From positions 1-49,108 of the forward strand of contig JAODNN010000074.1 in the NCBI GenBank assembly GCA_025465355.1: a DNA stretch of 49,108 nt. The letters are read 5' to 3'. This DNA is from Blastococcus sp. (GTDB taxonomy: Bacteria; Actinomycetota; Actinomycetes; Mycobacteriales; Geodermatophilaceae). A program made the position numbers and the translations under genes. Below the pieces are notes generated by a model. The model was given only the letters and a program-made list of their open reading frames with translations. It was not told the DNA's origin and did not search any database. Below, piece after piece: positions 38,956 to 47,106 of the stretch (the stretch's first letter is position 1; the number at the start of each line of letters is the position of its first letter).

Positions 38956-39830
38956 TCGACCAACCGGCGCCCCGGGTGCTCATCGGGCACGGCACGGAGA
39001 ACGACTTCGTCGTCCTTCCCGACCCCGACGGCTCGGTGTGGTCGGAGGACCGGCTGGACGCGGCTCTGGTCCGCCGGTTGTGCGATCGCCGGGCCGGCCT
39101 CGGGGGCGACGGTGTGCTGCGCGTCGTCCGCAGCGAGCGCGTGCCCGACGCGCGGGACGTGCTGGGTGCGGAGCTGGATGCGTGCACCTGGTTCATGGAC
39201 CACCGCAACGCCGACGGGTCCTACGCCGAGATGTGCGGCAACGGCATCCGGCTCTTCCTCCATGTGCTCGTCGCCGAGGGGCTGCTGAGCCGGGAGGAGT
39301 GCGTCGCCGGCGTCCTGGTCGGCACCCGAGGGGGTCCCCGCCGCGTCGGTGCGACGCCTGACGGCCGGTACTGGGTGGACATGGGTCCCGCGCGCGAATT
39401 CGGTTCCGGGAAGGCGGAGCTCTCCGGTCAGGTCTTCCCCGGCCTGGCCGTGTCCCTGGGCAATCCGCACCTCGCCTGCCTGACCGATGTCCCGGTCGAC
39501 ACCCTCGACCTGACGTCGGCGCCCGGATTCGATGCGGACCTGTTCCCGCATGGGGTCAATGTCGAGATCGTGAACGTGCTCGAGTCCGGTGCACACATCC
39601 GGCTTCGGGTGTTCGAGCGCGGTGTCGGGGAGACCCGCTCCTGCGGGACCGGCGCATGCGCGGCCGCCTACGCAGCCCTGGCCGCCGAGGGAGCGATGGA
39701 GGGCACGGTGACGGTGGACGTCCCCGGGGGCCGTCTGTCGGTGCAGGTGGGCCCACGGAAGACGGTGCTCACCGGCCCAGCCGCCATCGTCGCCTCGGGT
39801 GAGCTCGCCCCGGAGTGGCTCGCCGGCTGA
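38952..39830 (+). CDS. dapF: Diaminopimelate epimerase
   Basis: This 292-residue cofactor-free epimerase converts LL- to meso-diaminopimelate for peptidoglycan and lysine. The two catalytic cysteines are C95 (MCGNGIR) and C231 (SCGTGACAA). Other blocks are HGTENDFVVLPD, CDRRAGLGGDGVL, SLGNPHLACL and GVNVEIVNV. The GTG at 38952 overlaps the miaA stop in GTGA. Its pathway partner dapA is in the same window. Confidence 0.96.
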   Translation: MIDQPAPRVLIGHGTENDFVVLPDPDGSVWSEDRLDAALVRRLCDRRAGLGGDGVLRVVRSERVPDARDVLGAELDACTWFMDHRNADGSYAEMCGNGIRLFLHVLVAEGLLSREECVAGVLVGTRGGPRRVGATPDGRYWVDMGPAREFGSGKAELSGQVFPGLAVSLGNPHLACLTDVPVDTLDLTSAPGFDADLFPHGVNVEIVNVLESGAHIRLRVFERGVGETRSCGTGACAAAYAALAAEGAMEGTVTVDVPGGRLSVQVGPRKTVLTGPAAIVASGELAPEWLAG

Positions 39831-39836
39831 TCCGGC

Positions 39837-40070
39837 TCAGTCCTCGGCCGGCTCGTCGGGGGCGTCCCCCGGAGTCTCCGGGTCCTCCGTCGGAGGCCCG
39901 GGCTTGTCTGCCGGGCCGGTGTCGCTGGTGTCCCTCGGTTGGCCGCGCCCACTGTCCTGATCCGGCCCGCCGCCGAACAGGTTCCGCGGCGGATCGAGCC
40001 CCTTCGGGTCGCGCCCAGGGTCGTCGAGCTCGTCGCCGGGGGTCGGATTGTCGGTGTCGGGCTCAGTCAT
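39837..40070 (-). CDS. Small acidic disordered protein
   Basis: This 77-residue protein consists almost only of Asp, Glu, Pro, Gly and Thr (for example MTEPDTDNPTPGDELDDPGRD), so it is predicted to be fully disordered. A Shine-Dalgarno GAGGAG lies 8-9 nt before ATG 40070. It is convergent with dapF, with a 6-bp gap, and divergent from hflX. No family is recognised. Confidence 0.65.
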   Translation of the reverse strand: MTEPDTDNPTPGDELDDPGRDPKGLDPPRNLFGGGPDQDSGRGQPRDTSDTGPADKPGPPTEDPETPGDAPDEPAED

Positions 40071-40210
40071 CGGTCACTCCTCACGGTCCGGTCACTCGTC
40101 CGCCACTACCCGGCCGGAAAACCCTCACTCCTGCCGGGATGCACCTGGGCCGGGAATGCGTTGTACCCGGCGATGACAACAACTCACGTGACCCCTTCGC
40201 CGGGTCGTGC

Positions 40211-40216
40211 CACGCT
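40211..40216 (+). promoter_or_regulatory. -10-like element of hflX
   Basis: CACGCT ends 7 nt before ATG 40224. The same hexamer is found before the gene at 42472. Confidence 0.4.
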
Positions 40217-40223
40217 GGACCCG

Positions 40224-41690
40224 ATGACAACCGCACACAACCCCTCCTTCGACGTCGAGGGGACCAATGACGCCGACTCGCGGCCCACTCCCGCCGCCCA
40301 GTTCGAGGAGCAGGACGACACCACCGGGTCCTACGTCCGAGAAGAGCGCGGAGCGCTCCGCCGGGTAGCGGGCCTCTCCACCGAACTCGCCGACGTCACC
40401 GAGGTCGAATACCGGCAGCTGCGCCTCGAGCGCGTCGTTCTGGTCGGTGTCTGGACCGAGGGAACGCAGGTCGACGCCGACCGTTCGCTGGCCGAGCTCG
40501 CCGCGCTCGCCGAGACCGCGGGCTCCGAGGTTCTGGAGGCGGTCAGCCAGCGGCGTGACAAGCCGGACGCCGCCACCTACGTCGGCTCCGGCAAGGCGGT
40601 CGAGATCCGCGACATCGTCGCGGCGACCGGTGCCGACACCGTGATCTGCGACGGCGAGCTGACCCCCGGCCAGCTGAACCAGCTGGAGAAGCTCCTCAAG
40701 GTCAAGGTCGTCGACCGGACCGCGCTGATCCTGGACATCTTCGCCCAACACGCCAGCAGCCGGGAAGGCAAGGCTCAGGTCGAGCTGGCGCAGATGCAGT
40801 ACATGCTTCCGCGCCTGCGCGGCTGGGGTGAGTCGCTGTCCCGGCAGGCCGGTGGCCGCGTCGCGGGCGGTGGCGGGATCGGTACCCGTGGCCCGGGTGA
40901 GACCAAGATCGAGACCGACCGGCGACGGATCCGCGCGCGGGTGAGCAAGCTCCGCCGGGAGATCGCCGGGATGGCGACGGCGCGGGCGACCCAGCGGTCC
41001 AGCCGTGGGCGCAACGCCGTGCCGAGCGTCGCGATCGCCGGTTACACCAACGCGGGGAAGTCCAGCCTGCTCAACAAGCTCACCGGTGCCGGCGTCCTGG
41101 TCGAGAACTCACTGTTCGCGACCCTGGACCCGACCGTCCGCCGCGCCGAGTCCCCCGACGGCCGGGAGTACACGCTCACCGACACGGTGGGGTTCGTCCG
41201 TCACCTGCCGCACCAGCTCGTCGACGCGTTCCGCTCGACGCTGGAGGAGGTGGCGGCCGCCGACCTGCTGCTGCACGTGGTCGACGGTTCCGACCCCGAT
41301 CCGCTGGGGCAGATCGACGCCGTCCATGTGGTCCTCGGGGAGATCGACGCAGCCGCCGTGCCCGAGCTCATCGTCGTCAACAAGGTGGACGCGATGACCG
41401 AGGACGACGTGCTCACACTGCGCCGGGCGCTGCCCGGAGCGGTCTGGGTGTCTGCCCGTACCGGTGCCGGCATCGAAGGGCTGCGGGAGCTGATCGCCGC
41501 CCGCCTCCCGCACCCCGACGTGGACATCGATGTGCTCGTGCCCTACGGGCGGGGCGACCTCGTCGCTCGCGTGCACCGGGACGGCGAGGTGCTCAACGAG
41601 TCGCACGAGGAGGCCGGCACCCGGCTCACCGCTCGGGTGGACGGGGCTCTGGCCGCGGCACTCGAGCAGTTCGGCGCCCCCGTCGCCTGA
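40224..41690 (+). CDS. hflX: GTPase HflX
   Basis: This 488-residue GTPase splits stalled or hibernating ribosomes. The N-terminal HflX domain (GVWTEGTQVDADRSLAELAALAETAG; ATYVGSGKAVEI; RTALILDIFAQHASSREGKAQVELA) precedes a coiled linker. The G domain has G1 GYTNAGKS at 273-280, G3 DTVGF and G4 NKVD. ATG 40224 is chosen because of the upstream hexamer and because the family N-terminus follows soon after. An in-frame ATG at 40170 is a weaker alternative. Confidence 0.95.
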   Translation: MTTAHNPSFDVEGTNDADSRPTPAAQFEEQDDTTGSYVREERGALRRVAGLSTELADVTEVEYRQLRLERVVLVGVWTEGTQVDADRSLAELAALAETAGSEVLEAVSQRRDKPDAATYVGSGKAVEIRDIVAATGADTVICDGELTPGQLNQLEKLLKVKVVDRTALILDIFAQHASSREGKAQVELAQMQYMLPRLRGWGESLSRQAGGRVAGGGGIGTRGPGETKIETDRRRIRARVSKLRREIAGMATARATQRSSRGRNAVPSVAIAGYTNAGKSSLLNKLTGAGVLVENSLFATLDPTVRRAESPDGREYTLTDTVGFVRHLPHQLVDAFRSTLEEVAAADLLLHVVDGSDPDPLGQIDAVHVVLGEIDAAAVPELIVVNKVDAMTEDDVLTLRRALPGAVWVSARTGAGIEGLRELIAARLPHPDVDIDVLVPYGRGDLVARVHRDGEVLNESHEEAGTRLTARVDGALAAALEQFGAPVA

Positions 41691-41765
41691 GGGCCGGCGG
41701 GGCCCGGGTGGTCGGAAGCCGGCCCGGGGTCCGCTCTCCAAGGTCACGGTCCGATCACAGCCCGG

Positions 41766-41771
41766 TACGGT
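41766..41771 (+). promoter_or_regulatory. -10 element of PAP2 phosphatase gene (leaderless type)
   Basis: TACGGT ends 6 nt before GTG 41778, and no Shine-Dalgarno sequence is present. Confidence 0.6.
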
Positions 41772-41777
41772 GATCTG

Positions 41778-42500
41778 GTGACGAGGGCTGCGGTTCGCGA
41801 CGCCGGCCCGCGAGAGCGCACCCCCGTTGTGACGATCGGGCGCCCGCGCCGCTGGTCGATGGTTGTTGCCCTCATCGTCGGCGTCCTGGTCACCGCGGAC
41901 CTGTTGCGCCGCGGTTTCCTGGAGCGTCTGGATCTCCGAGCCTCGGAGATCGTCAGCCATTGGGGGCTGGCCGACTCAGGGGCGTATCCCGTGGTCTGGC
42001 TGGTCACCCAGGTCGGCGGACGAGTCACGATCCTCGCCGTCCTCGCGGCACTGGTCGGCTACCTCGGCTGGCGGAGACGGGTGTTGCTTCCGCTGGTCCG
42101 GGTGCTGCTGGCGCTGGCATTGCTCACCGTGACCGTCTACGCGTTGAAGAGCGCGATAGGGCGCACCGCGCCGAGTTTTCCCGGCTCCTTCTTCTTCCAC
42201 CCGGACGGCGCCTCGTTCCCCTCCGGGCACGTGGCCAACGCCGTGCTCATGTGGGGGGTCGCTCGCTGGCAGGCCGTGGAGTACGGCCTGCCGGCCAGGG
42301 TGCAGCGGATCTTCTGGCTGCTGAGCGTGGCTGCTCCTGTGGCGACCGGGATCGCCATGGTGTCGCTGGACTTTCATTGGGTGACGGATGCGGTGGCCGG
42401 CGCTGCGGTGGGCGTGTTGATGTTGGGCGTGGTTCACGCACTCGATACAGCGGTTCTGTCACGCTGGGTGCGTGTCCGGGCGGGCCGGCAGGCCACATAG
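41778..42500 (+). CDS. PAP2-family membrane phosphatase
   Basis: This 240-residue integral membrane protein has about six hydrophobic segments. The PAP2 phosphatase motifs are visible: KSAIGRTAPS (motif 1), SFPSGHVAN (motif 2, with the conserved histidine) and SLDFHWVTDAVAG (motif 3, with nucleophilic histidine and aspartate). The arginine usual after the serine in motif 3 is replaced by leucine. Likely substrates are undecaprenyl pyrophosphate or phosphatidate-type lipids on the outer face. The gene overlaps the next one by 29 bp. Confidence 0.9.
   Translation: MTRAAVRDAGPRERTPVVTIGRPRRWSMVVALIVGVLVTADLLRRGFLERLDLRASEIVSHWGLADSGAYPVVWLVTQVGGRVTILAVLAALVGYLGWRRRVLLPLVRVLLALALLTVTVYALKSAIGRTAPSFPGSFFFHPDGASFPSGHVANAVLMWGVARWQAVEYGLPARVQRIFWLLSVAAPVATGIAMVSLDFHWVTDAVAGAAVGVLMLGVVHALDTAVLSRWVRVRAGRQAT
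42460..42465 (+). promoter_or_regulatory. -10-like element inside the PAP2 gene for the 42472 gene
   Basis: CACGCT within the PAP2 coding region ends 6 nt before GTG 42472, the standard leaderless spacing in this window. Confidence 0.4.
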
Positions 42501-43551
42501 CGGTGTAGGGCTGCTTGCCGTCGCGGGCGCCCTCGGCGCGGCACTGGTCTTCCTGTCGGCCGTGCCCGCCGCTGCGGAGGTGGCAGCGCCCACCGGTGCC
42601 ACGGATCCACCCGCGCTCCGCGCGACGACCCGCTGCCATCTCACCGATCCCCGACTGCCAGAGCTGTCCGGCCTGGTGGTTGTCGGGAACCGGATGCTCG
42701 CCATGAACGACGGCGGCGACCGGGCGGCGGTCTACCTCCTGGATGGCGGCTGCCGGGTGGTCGATGTGCACAGCGCACCCATCGATCCCTACGACCCCGA
42801 GGACATGGCGGTCGGTGCCGACGGAACCGTGTGGCTGGCCGATACGGGCGACAACTCGATGAACCGGCCGACCGTCGCCCTGCTCGCACTGCGACCCAAC
42901 GGCTCCACCGGCGTGTACCGGATGACGTATCCGGACGGTCCGCACGACGCCGAGGCGCTGTTGCTCGCTCCCGACGGCACGCCCTACATCGTGACCAAGG
43001 AAGTGCTCGGTTCCAGCGGCGTCTACCGGCCGCTGACCGCCCTCGCACAGGGTGCGACGGTGGGGATGGGCAAGGTCGCCACGGTCAACGTCACGCTCAC
43101 CGGAACCCCCGGCGGTCCGGTCGGGCGTGCCGGCCAGCTGATGATCACCGGCGGAGCGGTCTCCAGCGACGGGCACCACCTGGCGCTCCGGACCTATACC
43201 GACGCCTACGTCTGGCCGTTGACCGGTTCCGACGTCGCCGGCGCGCTCACCGCAGCCCCGCAGCGCATTGCGCTGCCGCCTTCCCCGCAGGGTGAGGCGA
43301 TCAGCTTCACGGCTGATGGCCGCCAGCTGGTTGTTGCGAGCGAACAGTTGCCGAGCGACATCAGCGTCGTCCCCCTGCCCGCCCGGCGCACGGCCGCTGT
43401 GGCGGGCACGAGGTCGACCGGCCCCGTCCCCGGCCTGACCGACTTCTCCCGCTCCGGCCTCTCGCCGCTCACCTCGGGTGTGATCGCCGCGGTGGTGGCG
43501 ACCGTGCTGGTGTGGGTGGCCGGGAAACTGCGCCGCCAACCCCGCGCCTGA
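42472..43551 (+). CDS. Exported, C-terminally anchored beta-propeller-like protein
   Basis: This 359-residue protein has an N-terminal signal sequence (GVGLLAVAGALGAALVFLSAVPAAAEV) and a C-terminal membrane helix followed by Arg (SGVIAAVVATVLVWVAGKLRRQPRA). Between them are repeated short strands with DG turns (LSGLVVVGNRMLAMNDGGDRAAVYLLD, DMAVGADGTVWLADTGDN, AEALLLAPDGTPYIVTKE), typical of a beta-propeller or phytase/esterase-like sensor fold facing outside. The enzymatic role is unknown. It starts within the PAP2 gene, so the two may be functionally linked. Confidence 0.75.
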   Translation: MSGRAGRPHSGVGLLAVAGALGAALVFLSAVPAAAEVAAPTGATDPPALRATTRCHLTDPRLPELSGLVVVGNRMLAMNDGGDRAAVYLLDGGCRVVDVHSAPIDPYDPEDMAVGADGTVWLADTGDNSMNRPTVALLALRPNGSTGVYRMTYPDGPHDAEALLLAPDGTPYIVTKEVLGSSGVYRPLTALAQGATVGMGKVATVNVTLTGTPGGPVGRAGQLMITGGAVSSDGHHLALRTYTDAYVWPLTGSDVAGALTAAPQRIALPPSPQGEAISFTADGRQLVVASEQLPSDISVVPLPARRTAAVAGTRSTGPVPGLTDFSRSGLSPLTSGVIAAVVATVLVWVAGKLRRQPRA

Positions 43552-43591
43552 CCTCTCCAGCCCGAACGTGACCTCTGCAGCGCCGCCGGTG

Positions 43592-43629
43592 CCTGCCTGA
43601 CGTCGCCGAGCCCGGCGACGTCAGGCAGG
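43592..43629. terminator. Bidirectional terminator between the 42472 gene and lexA
   Basis: A perfect 16-bp stem (CCTGCCTGACGTCGCC with its complement) has a 6-nt loop and sits between convergent genes, ending 4 bp before the lexA stop codon. Confidence 0.9.
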
Positions 43630-43633
43630 AAAC

Positions 43634-44476
43634 TCAGACGCGGCGCAGGACGCTGACGACGCGGCCGAGAACGGTCGCGTCATCTCCCGGGATGGGCTCG
43701 TAAGCCGGGTTGTGCGGCAGCAGCCACACGTGACCGTCACGACGCTTGTAGGTCTTGACGGTCGCTTCGCCGTCGATCATCGCGGCGACGATCTCCCCGT
43801 TCTCCGCCGTAGGCTGCTGGCGCACGACGACCCAGTCGCCGTCGCAGATGGCCGCCTCGACCATCGAGTCACCGGCCACCTTGAGCATGAACAGCGTCCC
43901 CTCGCCCACGAGTTCGCGAGGCAGGGGGAAGACGTCCTCCACCGCCTGCTCGGCGAGGACCGGACCGCCCGCGGCGATGCGGCCGACGAGCGGCACGTAG
44001 GTGGGCGTCGGCACCTGGCCCTCATCCGCCGAGCCAGGAACTTCGGTGAATGCCGCGGTGGACCGGAGGGCGTCGCCGGGCAGCCGCACATCGAGCGCGC
44101 GGGGACGGTTGGGGTCGCGCCGCAGCCAGCCCTTCTTCTGCAGCACCGACAGCTGGTGCGCCACGGACGACGCTGAGGACAAGCCGACCGCCTCACCGAT
44201 CTCCCGCACCGAGGGCGGGTAGCCCCGGCGCTCGATCGAGTCGTGGATGACTTCGAGCACGCGACGCTGGCGCTGGGTCAGGCCGTCGCCGTCGGTGCCG
44301 CGGTCGGGGAACGAGCGCACGGAGGCGCTTCTGTCGTCGGCCGCCGGTGTACCGGATCGGCCGCTGGAGTCGTTCGTCGAGTCGGCCGTGTCGTCCACCG
44401 TTGACCCGGTGGCACGCCGCCGCGGCCCGGCGCCGTGGGCCTTCCGGCCGCCCGGCGTTCCGCTCGTCCCCGCCAC
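43634..44476 (-). CDS. lexA: LexA repressor
   Basis: This is the SOS master repressor, 280 residues, with an unusually long disordered N-terminal extension of about 64 residues before the winged helix-turn-helix ([44 protein letters not shown]). The self-cleavage bond is A169-G170 and the Ser/Lys dyad is S204 (AGDSM) and K241 (ATVKTY), all intact. The GTG at 44476 follows a strong Shine-Dalgarno GAGGAGGAG. The promoter has TACGGT (44530-44535, minus) with an SOS box over the -35 region, so autoregulation is expected. Confidence 0.96.
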   Translation of the reverse strand: MAGTSGTPGGRKAHGAGPRRRATGSTVDDTADSTNDSSGRSGTPAADDRSASVRSFPDRGTDGDGLTQRQRRVLEVIHDSIERRGYPPSVREIGEAVGLSSASSVAHQLSVLQKKGWLRRDPNRPRALDVRLPGDALRSTAAFTEVPGSADEGQVPTPTYVPLVGRIAAGGPVLAEQAVEDVFPLPRELVGEGTLFMLKVAGDSMVEAAICDGDWVVVRQQPTAENGEIVAAMIDGEATVKTYKRRDGHVWLLPHNPAYEPIPGDDATVLGRVVSVLRRV

Positions 44477-44554
44477 GTCTCCTCCTCGCCGGCTGCCGCT
44501 GCAGCACGTCCTCGTCGCGTCGTACCGGAACCGTAGCGCTGAACGGGATCGGTT

Positions 44555-44570
44555 TCAAACACGTGTTCGA
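44555..44570. promoter_or_regulatory. LexA box 1 (lexA promoter)
   Basis: TCAAAC-ACGT-GTTCGA has one mismatch from TCGAAC-N4-GTTCGA. It covers the -35 region of the lexA promoter, about 20 bp from its -10 hexamer. Confidence 0.85.
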
Positions 44571-44617
44571 ACAATCTGCCGTGTCGGGTCGATTCTGTCG
44601 CCGCCGTGCGGTAGACA

Positions 44618-44650
44618 TCGAACAGAAGTTCGAATCGAACACGCGTTCGA
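44618..44650. promoter_or_regulatory. Two tandem perfect LexA boxes (divS side)
   Basis: TCGAAC-AGAA-GTTCGA (44618-44633) and TCGAAC-ACGC-GTTCGA (44635-44650) are both perfect and only 1 bp apart (17 bp centre to centre). They sit 40-70 bp before the divS start. TAGACA (44612-44617) directly abuts the first box and may be the divS -10. Confidence 0.9.
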
Positions 44651-44689
44651 TGCCGCAGACGTGCAACTCGATGGAACGGAGGACGGGTC

Positions 44690-45289
44690 ATGGGGTGTGT
44701 GCAGCAGGCCGTGCTGGAGTTCGACGGGGAGGTCCAGGCGCCGTGGCGGCCACGGCTGGTGTCGGAGCCTTCGATCGGTGGGGCCGCCGGTCAGCCTGCG
44801 ACGGTGCGCCCCCTCCCGCCACACCCCTCCCGGCGGAACGCCTCGAGGGTGGGTGCCTGCCGCGCGCCTGTGACCGGGGCATACCCGACGGCTCCGGGCC
44901 GGCGCCGCCCCGCGCCCGGCGGGCGCCTGCCGGCCCCAGGCGCGTCGACGGCCCGGCCCGGGCGCGACTCCCGCGCCATCATCGGCCGCCGGGGTCCCGA
45001 GCGGCTGCGGCTGACTCGCCGAGCGCGCCGGCTCGCTGTCGTGCTGGCGCTGGCCGCCGGGGTGGCGCTCGGCTCGTGGCTCGCCCCACTTCTCGGCGGC
45101 GGTGGCGGGGACGACCTTCGTCTGGCCGGCGTGAGCAGCGTGACCGTGGAATCCGGCGACACGCTCTGGTCGATCGCGTCCTCGGTATCGGGCAACTCGG
45201 ACGTCCGGGCGGTGGTGGACCAGATCAGGCGGCTCAATGCGCTCCGGAGCGTCGATCTGGTGCCCGGCCAGGTCCTGCAACTGCCGTGA
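44690..45289 (+). CDS. divS: SOS-induced LysM cell-division suppressor (DivS/ChiZ-like)
   Basis: This 199-residue protein has a basic Pro/Arg-rich cytoplasmic N-terminus (~1-110), one transmembrane helix (~113-135) and an extracellular LysM domain (~150-198: VTVESGDTLWSIASSVSG to VPGQVLQL). Position divergent from lexA and upstream of nrdR matches Corynebacterium divS and mycobacterial chiZ (Rv2719c), which block septation after DNA damage. A GGAGGA ribosome binding site precedes ATG 44690. The paired perfect LexA boxes predict tight SOS control. No chitinase-like catalytic domain is visible. Confidence 0.85.
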   Translation: MGCVQQAVLEFDGEVQAPWRPRLVSEPSIGGAAGQPATVRPLPPHPSRRNASRVGACRAPVTGAYPTAPGRRRPAPGGRLPAPGASTARPGRDSRAIIGRRGPERLRLTRRARRLAVVLALAAGVALGSWLAPLLGGGGGDDLRLAGVSSVTVESGDTLWSIASSVSGNSDVRAVVDQIRRLNALRSVDLVPGQVLQLP

Positions 45290-45417
45290 CGCCCGTGGGC
45301 GAAGCGCCGGGTGACCCTCTCGACCCGCGCGCCACGGCAATTGCTCTACAACCTCAGCGCGCGACTTCGTCAACCCTGAGTGTGGGCGCGTTCACCGTCT
45401 GTGGTCGGTTTGCCGCA

Positions 45418-45423
45418 TACGGT
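45418..45423 (+). promoter_or_regulatory. -10 element of the 45430 gene (leaderless type)
   Basis: TACGGT ends 6 nt before GTG 45430. GGTCGGTT, 7 nt further upstream, weakly resembles the PafBC element but with a spacer of 7 instead of 8. Confidence 0.5.
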
Positions 45424-45429
45424 CGTCGT

Positions 45430-46161
45430 GTGTCAGGCGCCTTGGAAAACCGTGCAGCCGTGTTCACGAGTCAGCCGCAGGCCGTGGAGGTCTATCAGAG
45501 CGGTGGCTGGTGGCCCGGGGAGCTGCTCGGCTGGCGGCATGACGACGCCGGCTCCTGTCAGGTCTGGGTGCGCGTCGTGCTCGGCGGTGTCGAGGAGACC
45601 GCGTGGACCGATCTCGGCACCCTGCGCCTGCCCGAGCGGCACCTGAGCGTCGCGCCGGAGGTGGCCGGTGCGCCGGGGACTCGCGAGATGCCGACGCCCC
45701 GGAGCCCTGTCCGGCTGCGTGACGTCTCCGCGAATGCCGATCCCTCGGCGACGGTGAGCCTGCCCATGGTGCGGGAACGCTCTGCCAACCACCCCGCCGG
45801 TGGTCGCCGTCGCGCCCCGGAGACTGGCCCGGTTTCCCTGCCGGCGGCTCAGGCACCCGCTGCGGTGTCGGCTCCTGCCCCGGCCCGGGGGCGTCATCGT
45901 GCGCCGGCAGACCCAGGTCGGCACCGCGCCGCGGACACCGGACTCTTCGCAGTCGTGTCGGCCGACGCGGCGTCGGCGGATGCCGGCACGGCGACATCCG
46001 GTCCGGCTGAGCGCCCAGACGGCTCGCTGACCCTGCCTCCGCGGATGGGATGGACGGTGCCGGCGGGTGTCGAGCCCGATCTGCTGACGCGGCCCATGCG
46101 GCTCAGCGACCACGCGCCGCACTCGCGTCGCCCCCGGCTGGACGGTCTTCGCAGCCTCTGA
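45430..46161 (+). CDS. Unrecognised protein between divS and nrdR, N-terminal SH3-like strand-rich domain
   Basis: This 243-residue protein has no family I recognise. Residues ~8-70 form a compact Trp-rich beta region (VEVYQSGGWWPGELLGWRHD, then CQVWVRVVLGGVEETAWTDLGTLRLPE) that resembles an SH3- or Tudor-like barrel. The rest is Pro/Ala/Arg/Ser-rich and probably disordered, ending in LTLPPRMGWTVPAGVEPDLLTRPMRL. The GTG start is supported by TACGGT 6 nt upstream; no signal or membrane span is visible. It interrupts the divS-nrdR adjacency and has a hairpin 5 nt after its stop. Confidence 0.75.
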   Translation: MSGALENRAAVFTSQPQAVEVYQSGGWWPGELLGWRHDDAGSCQVWVRVVLGGVEETAWTDLGTLRLPERHLSVAPEVAGAPGTREMPTPRSPVRLRDVSANADPSATVSLPMVRERSANHPAGGRRRAPETGPVSLPAAQAPAAVSAPAPARGRHRAPADPGRHRAADTGLFAVVSADAASADAGTATSGPAERPDGSLTLPPRMGWTVPAGVEPDLLTRPMRLSDHAPHSRRPRLDGLRSL

Positions 46162-46165
46162 CCTG

Positions 46166-46183
46166 CCGGCGCTCCAGCGCCGG
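46166..46183 (+). terminator. Short hairpin after the 45430 gene
   Basis: CCGGCG-CTCCAG-CGCCGG (stem extendable by 2 bp) lies 5 nt after the stop; no T tract follows, so it is a weak terminator candidate. Confidence 0.5.
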
Positions 46184-46359
46184 TTGCCGAGCGGACGGCG
46201 CGTCCGCGTCACCGAGCTGCGCTCTTCGTGGCGTCCTGGCATCCCTGTCGGGTAGCTCGTCGTCGGCGCGCAGTCCGGGCGTGTCGTGTGGCTCCTGGGG
46301 AGCGATGTTCTCCCTGGTGACCGCAGTGTCTCGACGGAACACGCCGGTTCGCGGATCGC

Positions 46360-46406
46360 TTGCACATCTTGTGTGACCCGGCCTAGGGTTCCCCTACATC
46401 TAGTAG
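46360..46406 (+). promoter_or_regulatory. nrdR promoter with paired NrdR boxes
   Basis: TTGCAC (46360-46365), an 18-bp spacer and TAGGGT (46384-46389) form a good promoter. CACATCTTGTG (46363-46373) overlaps the -35 and CTACATCTAGTAG (46394-46406) overlaps the predicted start. Their centres are 32 bp apart, about three helical turns, the classic NrdR arrangement. The rest of the 414-bp gap (46162-46575) holds no gene; a leader of ~180 nt is implied and no B12 riboswitch is seen. Confidence 0.75.
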
Positions 46407-46575
46407 TTACAGAGATGTAAGCCTGTCCACAGGCTGATCCTCAGGTTCTCCCCGGGGCATCCACCGGATGTCCCCAGGAGAGTCCACAGATCGGCCCGGA
46501 CGACCGGCCGACGGAGCAGCGAACGGCAGCACGCCGGTCGTGTCCCACGGCCAGTGGGGGAGGAGGAGAACCGCG

Positions 46576-47085
46576 ATGCGTTGCCCGTTCTGCCACAACG
46601 CCGACAGCCGAGTGATCGACTCGCGGGAGGCCGAGGAAGGGGCGACCACCCGTCGTCGTCGGTCCTGCCCCGCGTGCGGCCGGCGCTTCACGACCGTGGA
46701 GGAGGCGGTCCTCGCCGTCGTCAAGCGCAGCGGCGTGAGTGAGCCGTTCAACCGCTCCAAGGTGGTCGCCGGCGTCCGGCGGGCCTGTCAGGGCCGTCCG
46801 GTCGACGAGGACCAGCTGCAGGTGCTGGCCCAGCAGGTCGAGGACGCCATCCGCGCCACCGGCGCGGCCGAGGTGCCGGCCCACGAGGTCGGTCTCGCCA
46901 TCCTCCGGCCGCTGCGTGAACTGGACGAGGTGGCCTACCTGCGGTTCGCCAGCGTCTATCGGTCCTTCACGTCGCTCGCGGACTTCGAGAAGGAGATCGC
47001 CGAGCTCAAGGCCCGCCAGGCCGGGGGCGCCCCGCCCGTCTCGCTGTCACCCGACTCCGTCGGGTCCGGCAGCCCCGTCCCGTGA
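46576..47085 (+). CDS. nrdR: Transcriptional repressor NrdR
   Basis: This 169-residue repressor senses ATP/dATP and shuts down ribonucleotide reductase genes. The zinc ribbon has C3, C6, C31 and C34 (MRCPFC and CPACGRRF). An ATP-cone domain follows ([29 protein letters not shown] to [13 protein letters not shown]). A strong Shine-Dalgarno AGGAGGAG precedes ATG 46576. It has its own NrdR boxes and is followed by nrdJ, a Streptomyces-like arrangement. Confidence 0.97.
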   Translation: MRCPFCHNADSRVIDSREAEEGATTRRRRSCPACGRRFTTVEEAVLAVVKRSGVSEPFNRSKVVAGVRRACQGRPVDEDQLQVLAQQVEDAIRATGAAEVPAHEVGLAILRPLRELDEVAYLRFASVYRSFTSLADFEKEIAELKARQAGGAPPVSLSPDSVGSGSPVP

Positions 47086-47106
47086 GCTGCGGCGGGCGTC
47101 CCAGAA

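Noticed and set aside
46407-46575. Cobalamin riboswitch in the leader of nrdR-nrdJ
   Set aside because: A B12-dependent enzyme made this plausible, but no B12-box-like conserved core was seen in this leader or in 47086-47228.
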